Shown here: positions 31,550 to 39,509 of the stretch, in pieces | Position numbering within the stretch: position 1 is the stretch's first letter | Layout of the letters: every line of letters starts with the position of its first letter | Position numbers and translations under genes: made by a program | The notes under the pieces: generated by a model | Databases searched by the model: none | What the model was told of the DNA's origin: nothing | The model's input: only the letters and a program-made list of their open reading frames with translations | Origin: a bacterium | Lineage (GTDB): Bacteria > Desulfobacterota > JAPLJL01 | Reading direction: 5' to 3' | DNA: 44,596 bases | NCBI GenBank assembly: GCA_028713675.1 | Contig: JAQTNV010000029.1 | Coordinates: 1 to 44,596 of the forward strand

Positions 31550-31579
31550 GCAGTAAGCGGTAGGCAGTAGGCAGTAGGC
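31545..31579. repeat. Heptanucleotide array in the cobU-cobT gap
   Basis: Five 7-nt units in register (AGTAAGC, AGTAAGC, GGTAGGC, AGTAGGC, AGTAGGC) contain the cobU stop codon. They end 19 nt before the cobT ATG, where a normal GGAGG ribosome binding site is retained. Confidence 0.85.
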
Positions 31580-31598
31580 ATGGAGGAAAAGGAAACAA

Positions 31599-32669
31599 AT
31601 GAACGAGAAAGAACTTAAGAAAGTGATAGGCCAGATCAAACCGCTGGATCCGGTATTTTTTAAAAAGGCCCAAACCCGCCTGGACGATTTAACCAAGCCC
31701 AAGGGAAGCCTGGGCAGACTGGAGGAGATCGCCGCCCGGGTGGTGGCCATCACCGAAGAATTAAGACCCCGGGCCGCCCGGAAAAGGATTTATGTTTTCG
31801 CCGGGGACCACGGGGTGGAGAAGGAGGGGGTAAGCTGTTATCCCCGGGAAGTTACCGCGCAGATGGTATTCAATTTTCTCCAGGGCGGGGCCGGGATCAA
31901 TGTCCTGGCCCGGCAGGCGGGGGCCGAGGTTTCGGTGGTGGATATGGGGGTTGATCACGACTTCCGGGGAATTTCCGGGCTGCTCGACCGCAAGATCGCC
32001 CGGGGGACGGGAAACCTGGCCCGAGGGCCGGCCATGTCCAGGAAACAGGCGGTCCAGTCGCTGGCGGTCGGCATCGAACTGGCCCGCGCCGCGCGCCGGG
32101 AAGGGGTGAATCTTCTCGGGTGCGGCGAGATGGGGATTGCCAATACCACTCCGAGTTCCGCGATCACGGCGGTCATGACCAGCGAATCACTGGAAAAAAT
32201 CACCGGCAAAGGCACCGGGATCGACCCGGAGAGATGGCGGAAGAAGGTTCAGATCATCCGCCAGGCCATCCGGAAGAATCATCCCGACCGGAAAGACCCG
32301 GTCGATGTCCTCGCCAAGGTGGGAGGTTTTGAGATCGGGGGGATAGCCGGCTTGATTCTGGGAGCGGCCTCGCTCCGGATCCCGGTGGTGATCGACGGCT
32401 TTATTTCCGGCGCCGGGGCTTTGATCGCCGCGGGGCTTTCGCCCCGGGTGGGCGAGTATCTTTTCGCTTCCCATCTATCGGTGGAACCCGGGCATCGGGC
32501 CATTTTAAAAGCCCTGCGGCAGAAGCCCCTCATGGAGCTTGATCTTCGGCTGGGGGAAGGCACCGGCGCGGCCCTGGGCATGGGACTGGTGGAAGCGGCG
32601 GTCCGGGTTCTGAATGAAATGGCGGCATTCAGCGAGGCGAAGGTCAGCAGGGAAAACAGTAACCAGTAA
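31599..32669 (+). CDS. cobT: Nicotinate-nucleotide-dimethylbenzimidazole phosphoribosyltransferase
   Basis: This 356-residue protein has the CobT signatures VFAGDHGVEKEGVS near residues 66-79, GCGEMGIANTTPSSAI near 171-186 and the catalytic Glu320 in LGEGTGAALGMGL. It activates the lower-ligand base (dimethylbenzimidazole or a substitute) to the alpha-ribotide for cobamide assembly. GGAGG lies at about 31582-31586, ahead of the ATG. The last codons (from Glu-Asn-Ser-Asn-Gln) and the stop lie in a heptamer array that reaches the start of cobS. The base actually used cannot be read from the sequence. Confidence 0.96.
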   Translation: MNEKELKKVIGQIKPLDPVFFKKAQTRLDDLTKPKGSLGRLEEIAARVVAITEELRPRAARKRIYVFAGDHGVEKEGVSCYPREVTAQMVFNFLQGGAGINVLARQAGAEVSVVDMGVDHDFRGISGLLDRKIARGTGNLARGPAMSRKQAVQSLAVGIELARAARREGVNLLGCGEMGIANTTPSSAITAVMTSESLEKITGKGTGIDPERWRKKVQIIRQAIRKNHPDRKDPVDVLAKVGGFEIGGIAGLILGAASLRIPVVIDGFISGAGALIAAGLSPRVGEYLFASHLSVEPGHRAILKALRQKPLMELDLRLGEGTGAALGMGLVEAAVRVLNEMAAFSEAKVSRENSNQ

Positions 32670-32726
32670 CAAGTAACAAGTAACCAAAAACCCGAAACTC
32701 GAAACCAGAAACTAGAAACCAAAAAC
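32657..32726. repeat. Ten-unit heptanucleotide array bridging cobT stop and cobS start
   Basis: Ten consecutive 7-nt units keep perfect register: CAGTAAC twice, AAGTAAC twice, CAAAAAC, CCGAAAC, TCGAAAC, CAGAAAC, TAGAAAC, CAAAAAC. The cobT stop codon lies at 32667-32669 inside the second unit, and the array ends 2 nt before the cobS GTG. Confidence 0.95.
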
Positions 32727-32728
32727 CA

Positions 32729-33457
32729 GTGAGCAACTTTTTTCGGCAATTTTTTGAGGCGATTAACTTCCTGACGATTATTCACGTCCCGGTCAAGGAC
32801 GAGGGGGATCAGCCCGGAGGGCTTGCCCGCCTCATTCCCTGGTTCCCGGCGGTCGGGTTACTTCTAGGCTTACTGGTTTATCTCCTTTTCCGGTTGACCC
32901 AAAATTTCCTGGCGGTTCCGATCTGCGCGGTCCTGGTCCTGATGGCCTGGGAGATTATCACCGGAGGACTTCACCTTGACGGCCTGGCCGACACGGTGGA
33001 TGGGGTGGCGGCGGGCGGCGGGAAAGAAGGAATCCTGCGGGCGATGCGGGATGAGCGGCTGGGGGTTTTCGCGGTAGCCGCGATCGTGCTGGTGCTCCTG
33101 GCCAAGTGGAGCGCGATCGGTTCACTTCCCGCTCAAAGTCTGATTCTGGCCCCGATCCTGGGACGCTGGGCGATGATGGTCCTGGCCCGGATTTCTTCTC
33201 CGGCCCGGGAGGAGGGGATCGGGAAGGCTTTTGTCCCTTTTCGGAACGATCAGGGACTGGCGATTTCCACGGCCGGGGTTTTGGCCGTCGCGATTTTCCT
33301 TGAGGGTTTTTCCGCGCTGATTGCCGTGGGAGCGGTTTTTCTCCTGGCGCTCGGTGTTTCCCGGTTTTTCCAATCCCGGACCGGCGGGATAACCGGAGAT
33401 GTTTTCGGCTTTACCTGCGAGGTGGCCGAGATGCTGGCCCTGATCCTGGTGTTTTGA
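32729..33457 (+). CDS. cobS: Adenosylcobinamide-GDP ribazoletransferase (cobalamin synthase)
   Basis: This 242-residue integral membrane protein has the CobS motif GGLHLDGLADTVDGV near residues 82-96, hydrophobic segments at about 30-50, 55-75, 105-125, 130-150, 175-200 and 215-240, and the early NFLTIIHVP start typical of the family. It joins adenosylcobinamide-GDP to alpha-ribazole. The start is a GTG at 32729, which directly follows a heptamer array with no ribosome binding site visible. It completes the cobU-cobT-cobS set for salvage of cobinamide. Confidence 0.95.
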   Translation: MSNFFRQFFEAINFLTIIHVPVKDEGDQPGGLARLIPWFPAVGLLLGLLVYLLFRLTQNFLAVPICAVLVLMAWEIITGGLHLDGLADTVDGVAAGGGKEGILRAMRDERLGVFAVAAIVLVLLAKWSAIGSLPAQSLILAPILGRWAMMVLARISSPAREEGIGKAFVPFRNDQGLAISTAGVLAVAIFLEGFSALIAVGAVFLLALGVSRFFQSRTGGITGDVFGFTCEVAEMLALILVF

Positions 33458-33598
33458 GGAGGGAGGGGCAAAGAAATTTGTTTAAGAAATGAAAGGGGGT
33501 GATTGAAAAGAATTGTTTTCCCGAAAAAGGACAATGATAAAGCATTTCAGGAAGTTGTTTCCAATCAATGATGTCCGGGAGATTACTTAAGAATATAA

Positions 33599-33658
33599 AC
33601 CCCAAGGTTGCCGCCTTGGGGTGTAAGGACCTCCGGACTCATTTAACCGACTGGAGGT
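33599..33658 (+). promoter_or_regulatory. Two-hairpin leader that sequesters the ribosome binding site
   Basis: Hairpin 1 pairs ACCCCAAGG (33599-33607) with CCTTGGGGT (33614-33622) around a TTGCCG loop. Hairpin 2 pairs ACCTCCGG (33629-33636) with CTGGAGGT (33651-33658), counting one G-U pair, around a 14-nt loop. The right arm of hairpin 2 is the ribosome binding site of the next gene, 5 nt ahead of its ATG. It does not have the cobalamin aptamer consensus, and I do not recognise a known family. Confidence 0.7.
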
Positions 33659-33663
33659 ATTCC

Positions 33664-35688
33664 ATGAGCAAAGGTCCCACTCATAATATAGCACATTATG
33701 ACCAAAACAATCATCGGGGAGTGATCCGACGAATGGTAAGAAACGGGTTGGGCAGGATTGGTTATTGGAAAATTCTCGGTTACGCCATTCTGGCGGCAAT
33801 GCTGGCGTGGGGATCAGAAGCGTGGTCCCAGGATGATGGATATTCGCTTCCCGAGGTGGTCATCACCGATTCGCGGATGGAGACGCTCGTGAAAAACACC
33901 CCGGGATTCGTCTCGGTAATACGGGGGGAAGAAATCAGAAATCATTTGGAGACGGTATCCGAGGCAATGGGATGGGCAACCGGGGCAAACCCATTATCCT
34001 ATGGAAGCTTGGGATCCAGGACCGGCAATTCTCTCCGGGGGAGCACTGATGACCAGGTTTTGGTACTTTTGGACGGGGTTCGATTGAACGATGCCCAGGG
34101 CGGAGGTTTTGATCTCGGCTCGCTAGCTTCCACCCCGGTCGAACGCATCGAGATCCTCCGAGGTGGGGCCTCGGCCCTTTATGGGACGAACGCAGTCGGA
34201 GGAGTGATCAATATCGTTACCCGGCGCCCGACGGTCAGACCGGAGAACCACGTCGATCTCTCCTGGGGGAGCGACCTTTCCCTGCGAGGTTTTAACACCT
34301 ACACTGCTTCCCTGGGGCGTTCGCAGCGAGTAAAGGATTTTAGCTATAAATTTGATTTTACCCACCAACAATCCGAGGGAAATTATAATCTCGGGCCATA
34401 CTCTTACCTGGATTCCTCGGGAAATAATATCAGTCGGATTGGGAATAACGCCTATCGATCCGAAGCCTTCTCCGCCCGATTAGGATGGGAGCGGGAAAAG
34501 AAAAAATTCGAGTTGGTCAATGATTTTTTTCAAGGAAAAAAAGAGGTGCCGTGGTCATGGCCGAACGTTCCTAGCTTGGGAGCGGAGCAGGAAAATCTTC
34601 GTAATCTCGTTTGCCTCTCCGGAAGCCAGGCGGATTTTATCGCTTTAAACTCTCTTCTCGGAGAAAAGCTATATTTCCAGATCCAACAAAAATCTTTTTT
34701 CAATAATGAAGATATTCCGAAAGACGATCCGAGTGAATATAACAACTATTCTCTGGGGGGAGAGGTCAAATGGGATTTGAATTTGGGTTCCCGACTATTG
34801 ATAACGATAGCCCCCGAGATTAAACGCGATTGGATTGCAACCAACCAATATTCGGAAAACCATCAAAGAATCACCGCGAGTCTTTTCTCCCAGGGTCGGT
34901 TCAATTTATTCTCGGAGAGATTGTTCTTGGTGCCGGCTTTTCGTTTTGATTATCACGATGATTTCGGCCGGGCGATTAGTCCCAAAGCCGGGGTGGTTTT
35001 AGCTCCGATTAAGGATTTTCGAATCAAGTTAAATTACGGCTCATCCTTCCGGGCTCCTAACTTTGATGATCTTTATTGGGAAAGTCCCGGGATGCGAGGC
35101 AATCCCGGACTGAAGCCAGAAAAAGCCCTGAATCTGGATGGGGGATTTTCTTGCCAGATCCAGAAGATTCTGCAATTAGAATTGGCGGGTTTTTATAACT
35201 GGTTTACGGATTTAATTCAATGGGCGCCGGGGGAATCCGATCGGGATCCGTGGGCTCCAGAGAATGTCGGAAAAGCTCAGATCTGGGGGGTAGAATCGGA
35301 TTTGATTTTTAAGCCATTTTCTTTTCTTTCCTTGAAAGCGAACCATACCTATCTCCAAGCCCGGGATCATAGCGGCCGCCCCGATGTGAATCAGAAAGAC
35401 CTGATTTATCGGCCTCGTAATAAAATCAGCGGAATCCTGGACGTTTCCTGGAAGTTATACCGGGCTTTTGGGGAAGCCCGATGGGTTGACCGCCGTTACA
35501 CCGACCTGGAAAATTCCGATTATTTGGATCCTTATATGGTTTTCAATCTGGGTTTGGGAATGACAATTAGGAAGAATTATGACCTCGCCGCCAAAGTTAA
35601 GAATGTGTTTGACGAAAGATACCAAGAGGAACGGGGGTATCCTCTGCCGGGAAGGGAATATGTTTTCAGCGTAAACGTTAAATTTTGA
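33664..35688 (+). CDS. TonB-dependent receptor, BtuB-like
   Basis: This 674-residue protein has a hydrophobic signal segment near residues 38-54 (LGYAILAAMLAWGSEAWS), a TonB-box-like LPEVVITDSRME, a plug (about 66-185 with SLRGSTDDQVLVLLDGVRLN and RIEILRGGASALYGTNAVG) and a barrel ending YVFSVNVKF. Position between cobS and btuF points to corrinoid import across the outer membrane. The ATG at 33664 follows GGAGG. The signal peptide is preceded by a longer polar stretch than usual, so a later start is possible. Base composition is more AT-rich than the cob genes upstream. Confidence 0.85.
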   Translation: MSKGPTHNIAHYDQNNHRGVIRRMVRNGLGRIGYWKILGYAILAAMLAWGSEAWSQDDGYSLPEVVITDSRMETLVKNTPGFVSVIRGEEIRNHLETVSEAMGWATGANPLSYGSLGSRTGNSLRGSTDDQVLVLLDGVRLNDAQGGGFDLGSLASTPVERIEILRGGASALYGTNAVGGVINIVTRRPTVRPENHVDLSWGSDLSLRGFNTYTASLGRSQRVKDFSYKFDFTHQQSEGNYNLGPYSYLDSSGNNISRIGNNAYRSEAFSARLGWEREKKKFELVNDFFQGKKEVPWSWPNVPSLGAEQENLRNLVCLSGSQADFIALNSLLGEKLYFQIQQKSFFNNEDIPKDDPSEYNNYSLGGEVKWDLNLGSRLLITIAPEIKRDWIATNQYSENHQRITASLFSQGRFNLFSERLFLVPAFRFDYHDDFGRAISPKAGVVLAPIKDFRIKLNYGSSFRAPNFDDLYWESPGMRGNPGLKPEKALNLDGGFSCQIQKILQLELAGFYNWFTDLIQWAPGESDRDPWAPENVGKAQIWGVESDLIFKPFSFLSLKANHTYLQARDHSGRPDVNQKDLIYRPRNKISGILDVSWKLYRAFGEARWVDRRYTDLENSDYLDPYMVFNLGLGMTIRKNYDLAAKVKNVFDERYQEERGYPLPGREYVFSVNVKF

Positions 35689-35724
35689 AAGTAGTCTCGA
35701 ATATTTATTGCCCAGGGAGGTATC

Positions 35725-36675
35725 ATGATAAAAGAATTGAAAGAATTAGTGACCGTGGCGGTAAAACGCAATCCTGCCGAGGGATTGCTTTTTTCCGGGG
35801 GATTGGATTCCGGGATCCTGGCTTTTCTCTGTCCGGGGATCAAGGCGATCACGGTTACCTTCGATTCTTTCGGAAATGATCTGAATTATGCCCGATCCCT
35901 GGCTGGTTTTCTCGGGATCAGGCCTCATTACCGGCGGATCGAGGTGGAGGAGGCGATTGCCGCGGTTTCTCCGGTCGTCCGGGCCCTGGAGAGCTTTGAC
36001 CCCGCCATCCCCAACGACATTACCGTCTACTTTGGCCTGAAGACGGCGCGGGAGTTGGGGTTGAAAACCGTTATGACCGGGGATGGAAGCGATGAGATTT
36101 TCGCCGGTTATCAATATATGCAAAGGGTTAAGAACTTAGATGGATATTTACAAAGAATGTCCACGACCATGTCTTTCAATACGCAGAAAATCGCGGGGAT
36201 TTTCGGCATTGAAATCAAGCAACCTTTCCTGGATAGAGATTTGGTCGATTTCTGCCGGGAGCGAATTCCGGTCGAACAAAAACTGAGGAAAGAAGAGGGG
36301 AAATTTATCGGGAAGTGGATTTTGCGCAAGGCTTTTGAACCGGATCTGCCTGCCGACTTTATTTGGCAGGGAAAACGACCTTTGGAGTATGGTTCCGGAA
36401 CGACGGAGCTTCGGGAAATCATCTCCGCGCGGATTTCTCCCGAGGAATTTCAGGACAAAAGCCGGATCTACCCGGTGAAATTTATCAGCCGGGATCATTT
36501 CTATTATTACGAAAGGTATCGGAAGGAAATCGGAAATATTCCCCCGGCGGAAGACGGGCAAAAGGCCTGCCCGGCCTGCGGCGCCGGAATGAACAAAAAA
36601 TCCTTTCATTGCCGGATCTGCGGGAACAATGAACCTGGGGAAATCGTATGGAAGGAGCAATCAGACCATGTTTAA
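35725..36675 (+). CDS. Asparagine-synthase-like ATP pyrophosphatase with C-terminal zinc ribbon
   Basis: This 316-residue protein matches only the C-terminal synthetase domain of asparagine synthetase: the PP-loop SGGLDS at 24-29 and GDGSDEIFAG at 119-128. The N-terminal glutaminase domain is absent. A four-cysteine zinc ribbon closes the protein (C282, C285, C296, C299). Such enzymes adenylate a carboxylate and then use ammonia to make an amide. Here the gene lies between the BtuB-like receptor and btuF, so a corrinoid side-chain carboxylate is a reasonable guess at the substrate. This is inference from position. GGGAGG lies ahead of the ATG. The end overlaps btuF. Confidence 0.82.
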   Translation: MIKELKELVTVAVKRNPAEGLLFSGGLDSGILAFLCPGIKAITVTFDSFGNDLNYARSLAGFLGIRPHYRRIEVEEAIAAVSPVVRALESFDPAIPNDITVYFGLKTARELGLKTVMTGDGSDEIFAGYQYMQRVKNLDGYLQRMSTTMSFNTQKIAGIFGIEIKQPFLDRDLVDFCRERIPVEQKLRKEEGKFIGKWILRKAFEPDLPADFIWQGKRPLEYGSGTTELREIISARISPEEFQDKSRIYPVKFISRDHFYYYERYRKEIGNIPPAEDGQKACPACGAGMNKKSFHCRICGNNEPGEIVWKEQSDHV

Positions 36676-37540
36676 TAAAACAGGGATGGCAATTTTATTC
36701 TTGGTGATTTTGTTTCACGGTGATTATGCTTTGGCCGCGACAAATTATCCGCAGCGAATAATCTCCTTGGGTCCCGGGATTACCGAGGAACTTTATCTTC
36801 TCGGGGTCGGTGATCGGATTGTCGGGGTTACGACCTATTGCCGCCGGCCGGAGGAAGCTCAAAAAAAGGACAAGGTCGGCACGATTCTGGAGGTGAATTT
36901 GGAGCAGATCATGGTCCGGAAACCGGACTTGGTGTTGGCATTGAATCTTACTGATCCGCGGATAATCGAAAGATTGGACGGATTGGGGATCAAGGTCCAC
37001 CAGTTTCCCCTGGCCCGGAATTTTTCAGAACTCAATCAGCAATTTCTGGATCTGGGCCGATTGATCGGGAAAGCGGAAATCGCCCAGGAAATTGTGTCCC
37101 GGGCCCGGGCCGAGGTGAACCGGATCTCCTCCGGGCTAAAAGACCTGCCCCGTCCCCGGGTTTTTGTCCAGGTGGGGGCGAAGCCGCTTTTCGCGGTCAA
37201 CCGGGATTATTTCCTGAACGATTTTATCCGGCTGGCCGGAGGGATCAATACCGCCGAGGAAGCCGGGTCCGGTGGGCTGTACAGCCGGGAGCAGGTGATC
37301 AAGGACGATCCGGATGTCATCATTATCGCCGCTATGGGCCTTCCCGCCGAGGAAGAAACCCGAACCTGGGAAGGGTTCAAGAATCTTCGGGCGGTGCAGA
37401 ACGGAAGGATCTACATCGTTGATTCGGATAAGTACTGCAACCCAACGCCCTTGAGCTTCGTGGAAGCGTTACGAGAGATGATTTCACTACTCCACCCGAA
37501 TGGAGGAGCACTAGAGACAAGAGCACCCGAGCACCGTTAA
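36668..37540 (+). CDS. btuF: Cobalamin ABC transporter substrate-binding protein
   Basis: This 290-residue protein has a signal peptide (MAILFLVILFHGDYALA) and the BtuF/FhuD-type fold: RIISLGPGITEELYLLGVGD, GVTTYCRRPEEA, DLVLALNLTDPRIIERL and VFVQVGAKPLFAV. It binds corrinoid in the periplasm for BtuCD. The start at 36668 overlaps the end of the asparagine-synthase-like gene by 8 nt, so the two are coupled. An earlier in-frame start would place polar residues before the signal peptide. Assignment to corrinoid rather than siderophore rests on the surrounding cob genes. Confidence 0.87.
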   Translation: MFNKTGMAILFLVILFHGDYALAATNYPQRIISLGPGITEELYLLGVGDRIVGVTTYCRRPEEAQKKDKVGTILEVNLEQIMVRKPDLVLALNLTDPRIIERLDGLGIKVHQFPLARNFSELNQQFLDLGRLIGKAEIAQEIVSRARAEVNRISSGLKDLPRPRVFVQVGAKPLFAVNRDYFLNDFIRLAGGINTAEEAGSGGLYSREQVIKDDPDVIIIAAMGLPAEEETRTWEGFKNLRAVQNGRIYIVDSDKYCNPTPLSFVEALREMISLLHPNGGALETRAPEHR

Positions 37541-37550
37541 GGAGGAGGAA

Positions 37551-38255
37551 ATGGAGAAAAAGGGGCATCTGCAATCGATTAACAATCATTTTTTCTTTTG
37601 TTCGTGGAGCGGGGGTAAAGACTCTTGTCTGGCTTTATATCATGCCATTAAAAATGGAGGAATACCCAAGACGCTTCTTACCATGCTGAGAGATGATGGC
37701 GAGAGATCACAATCGCACGGCTTGCCAATCGATTTGCTTGAACGGCAGGCCAAAAGTTTGGGCATTTCATTGGTGGTGAAAAAATCTTCATGGAATGAGT
37801 ATGAAAAGGTTTTTCTCTCTGCCCTTCGGGAATTTAAAAAAAATGGGATTGATTCCGGGGTTTTCGGCGACATTGATTTAGAGCCTCACTTGGAATGGGT
37901 GGAACGCGTTTGCTCAATTGTCTCGATAAAACCCTATGAACCGCTTTGGAAAAAAGCCAGGCTTGATCTATTGAGTGATTTCCTTGGGCTCGGTTTTTCC
38001 GCCACCATCGTCGCGATAAAACAGGACGTGCTTGACGCTGGTTTTTTGGGAAAGGTTTTGGATGAAAACCTTATTAAGGAAATGGAAAAAATCGGGATTG
38101 ATCCTTCAGGAGAAAAAGGTGAATATCACACCGTTGTGACAGATGGACCGATTTTTTCTTTTCCTCTCCAGCTCGAATTTAAAGAGAAATATGTCCATGA
38201 TGGTTATTGTTTCTTGAATATTTCTGCCTCTGATAAAACTGACTCGATTTCTTGA
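37551..38255 (+). CDS. DUF71/COG2102 ATP-pyrophosphatase (diphthine-ammonia-ligase-like), B12-associated
   Basis: This 234-residue protein has the PP-loop SGGKDS at 20-25 and the DUF71 pattern SQSHGLPIDLLERQAKSLG, VFGDIDLEPHLEWVERVC, YEPLWKK and SGEKGEYHTVVTDGP. In eukaryotes and archaea the family makes diphthamide by amidation. A bacterial subgroup was predicted by comparative genomics to act in B12 salvage, and the position between btuF and btuC fits that. It should adenylate a carboxylate and deliver ammonia; the corrinoid substrate is a guess. AAGGAGGAGG precedes the ATG. The gene is clearly more AT-rich than btuC and cobT, which suggests a recent transfer. Confidence 0.88.
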   Translation: MEKKGHLQSINNHFFFCSWSGGKDSCLALYHAIKNGGIPKTLLTMLRDDGERSQSHGLPIDLLERQAKSLGISLVVKKSSWNEYEKVFLSALREFKKNGIDSGVFGDIDLEPHLEWVERVCSIVSIKPYEPLWKKARLDLLSDFLGLGFSATIVAIKQDVLDAGFLGKVLDENLIKEMEKIGIDPSGEKGEYHTVVTDGPIFSFPLQLEFKEKYVHDGYCFLNISASDKTDSIS

Positions 38256-38282
38256 TTTTGATAACTTCTGGCGTGGCAGAAA

Positions 38283-39296
38283 ATGGATGAGAAATACCTG
38301 ACCTGGCTCGGCTGGGTGCTTTTCCTGGGAGGAATACTTTTCGCGGCGGGCCTCCTGGCCCTGGCGATGGGGCCGGCGTCCATCCCCCTCGCCAAGATTC
38401 CGGCCCTGCTCTGGGGAAAAGAACCCGGGATCGAGGCGAGCATTCTGAGGGAGGTCCGCCTGCCGCGCCTGCTGCTGGGGTTCGCCGTCGGGGGGGCCTT
38501 GAGCGTTTCCGGGGTGATCCTGCAGGGAATGTTCCGGAACCCGCTGGTTGAACCTTATACGCTGGGAATTTCCGGGGGGGCGGCCCTGGGGGTCTGCCTG
38601 GCGATTGTGGGGAAATTGAATCGATGGCTGGGGATATTCTCCCTGCCCGCGTCCGGGTTTGCCGGGGCGGTCCTGGTGATATACCTGGTTTACTTCCTCA
38701 GCCTGAATAAGGGGATGATAAAAATCCAGGGCCTGCTTCTCACCGGGGTGATGATCAGTTTCATTTCTTCTTCACTGATCATGCTTTTCATGGCGGTTTC
38801 CCGGGTGGAGGATCTGCACGGGATTATTTTCTGGACCTTGGGATCCCTGAGTGAAACCAACTGGACGCTGGTCGGAATCGCTTTGTCGGCTTCTCTGCTG
38901 GGTCTGCTGGCTTCTTATTTTTTCTGCTTTGATCTGAACGCTTTCTCGCTGGGAGAGGAAGAGGCTCTCCACCTGGGGGTGAATATCGAGCGGGACAAGC
39001 GGATTCTTTTTCTCCTGGCCTCGGCGTTGACCGGGCTGAGCGTTTCCTTTTCCGGGATTATCGGTTTTGTCGGGCTGGTGGTGCCGCATCTGGTCCGAAT
39101 GCTGGTGGGCCCGGATCATCGCATTCTGCTGGTCGCCAGTTTTCTGCTGGGGGCGGGTTTCCTGATTCTCTGCGACACCCTGGCCCGGACCATAATCGCC
39201 CCGGTGGAATTACCCGTCGGGGTGATTACCGGAATCTTGGGCGGGGGGATATTCATTTACGCCCTGGCCAGATCCGGGTTGGTTTCGGGGAAATAA
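38283..39296 (+). CDS. btuC: Cobalamin ABC transporter permease
   Basis: This 337-residue protein belongs to the FecCD/BtuC permease family: about ten hydrophobic segments, RLPRLLLGFAVGGALSVSG near residues 60-80, MFRNPLVEPYTLGISGGAALG near 84-104 and the coupling-region GFVGLVVPHLVRMLVGPDHR near 261-280. With BtuD and BtuF it would import corrinoids through the inner membrane. It begins 27 nt after the DUF71 gene. The gap to btuD contains a long repeat, so btuD may depend on it for expression. Confidence 0.93.
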   Translation: MDEKYLTWLGWVLFLGGILFAAGLLALAMGPASIPLAKIPALLWGKEPGIEASILREVRLPRLLLGFAVGGALSVSGVILQGMFRNPLVEPYTLGISGGAALGVCLAIVGKLNRWLGIFSLPASGFAGAVLVIYLVYFLSLNKGMIKIQGLLLTGVMISFISSSLIMLFMAVSRVEDLHGIIFWTLGSLSETNWTLVGIALSASLLGLLASYFFCFDLNAFSLGEEEALHLGVNIERDKRILFLLASALTGLSVSFSGIIGFVGLVVPHLVRMLVGPDHRILLVASFLLGAGFLILCDTLARTIIAPVELPVGVITGILGGGIFIYALARSGLVSGK

Positions 39297-39311
39297 ACGC
39301 TACCGCTGGAG

Positions 39312-39474
39312 AGAATTGACGATTGTCCCTCGCAAGATCTCGGGATAAATAGATTGACGAATGACGAATGTGAAAACAGTTTCGAGTTTATAGTTTCTAG
39401 TTTCGAGTTTAAATAAACGAAAGAAAAAAGGTTTAAAGTATTGAACCATAAACCAGAGACCAGAGACTTGAGAC
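39312..39474. repeat. Composite heptanucleotide repeat in the btuC-btuD gap
   Basis: ATTGACG units (39314-39369) are followed by five reverse units (AGTTTCG, AGTTTAT, AGTTTCT, AGTTTCG, AGTTTAA) at 39378-39412, then an AAAAAAGG...GTATTGAACCA linker and four forward units (CATAAAC, CAGAGAC, CAGAGAC, TTGAGAC) at 39447-39474. The order and linker match the element at 8332-8495. Confidence 0.85.
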
Positions 39475-39509
39475 CGAAGAAATTTTTCATATTTACGAGA
39501 ATTTAATAA

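Noticed and set aside
32657..32726. Possible CRISPR array
   Set aside because: Units are 7 nt and contiguous with no spacers; this is tandem repetition, not repeat-spacer structure.
33568..33663. Upstream in-frame start for the BtuB-like receptor at 33568
   Set aside because: The extra residues lie in the structured leader; the ATG at 33664 has the GGAGG ribosome binding site.
33458..33663. Second cobalamin riboswitch ahead of the BtuB-like receptor
   Set aside because: None of the aptamer consensus elements (GCCACTG, B12 box) is present; only two simple hairpins are seen.
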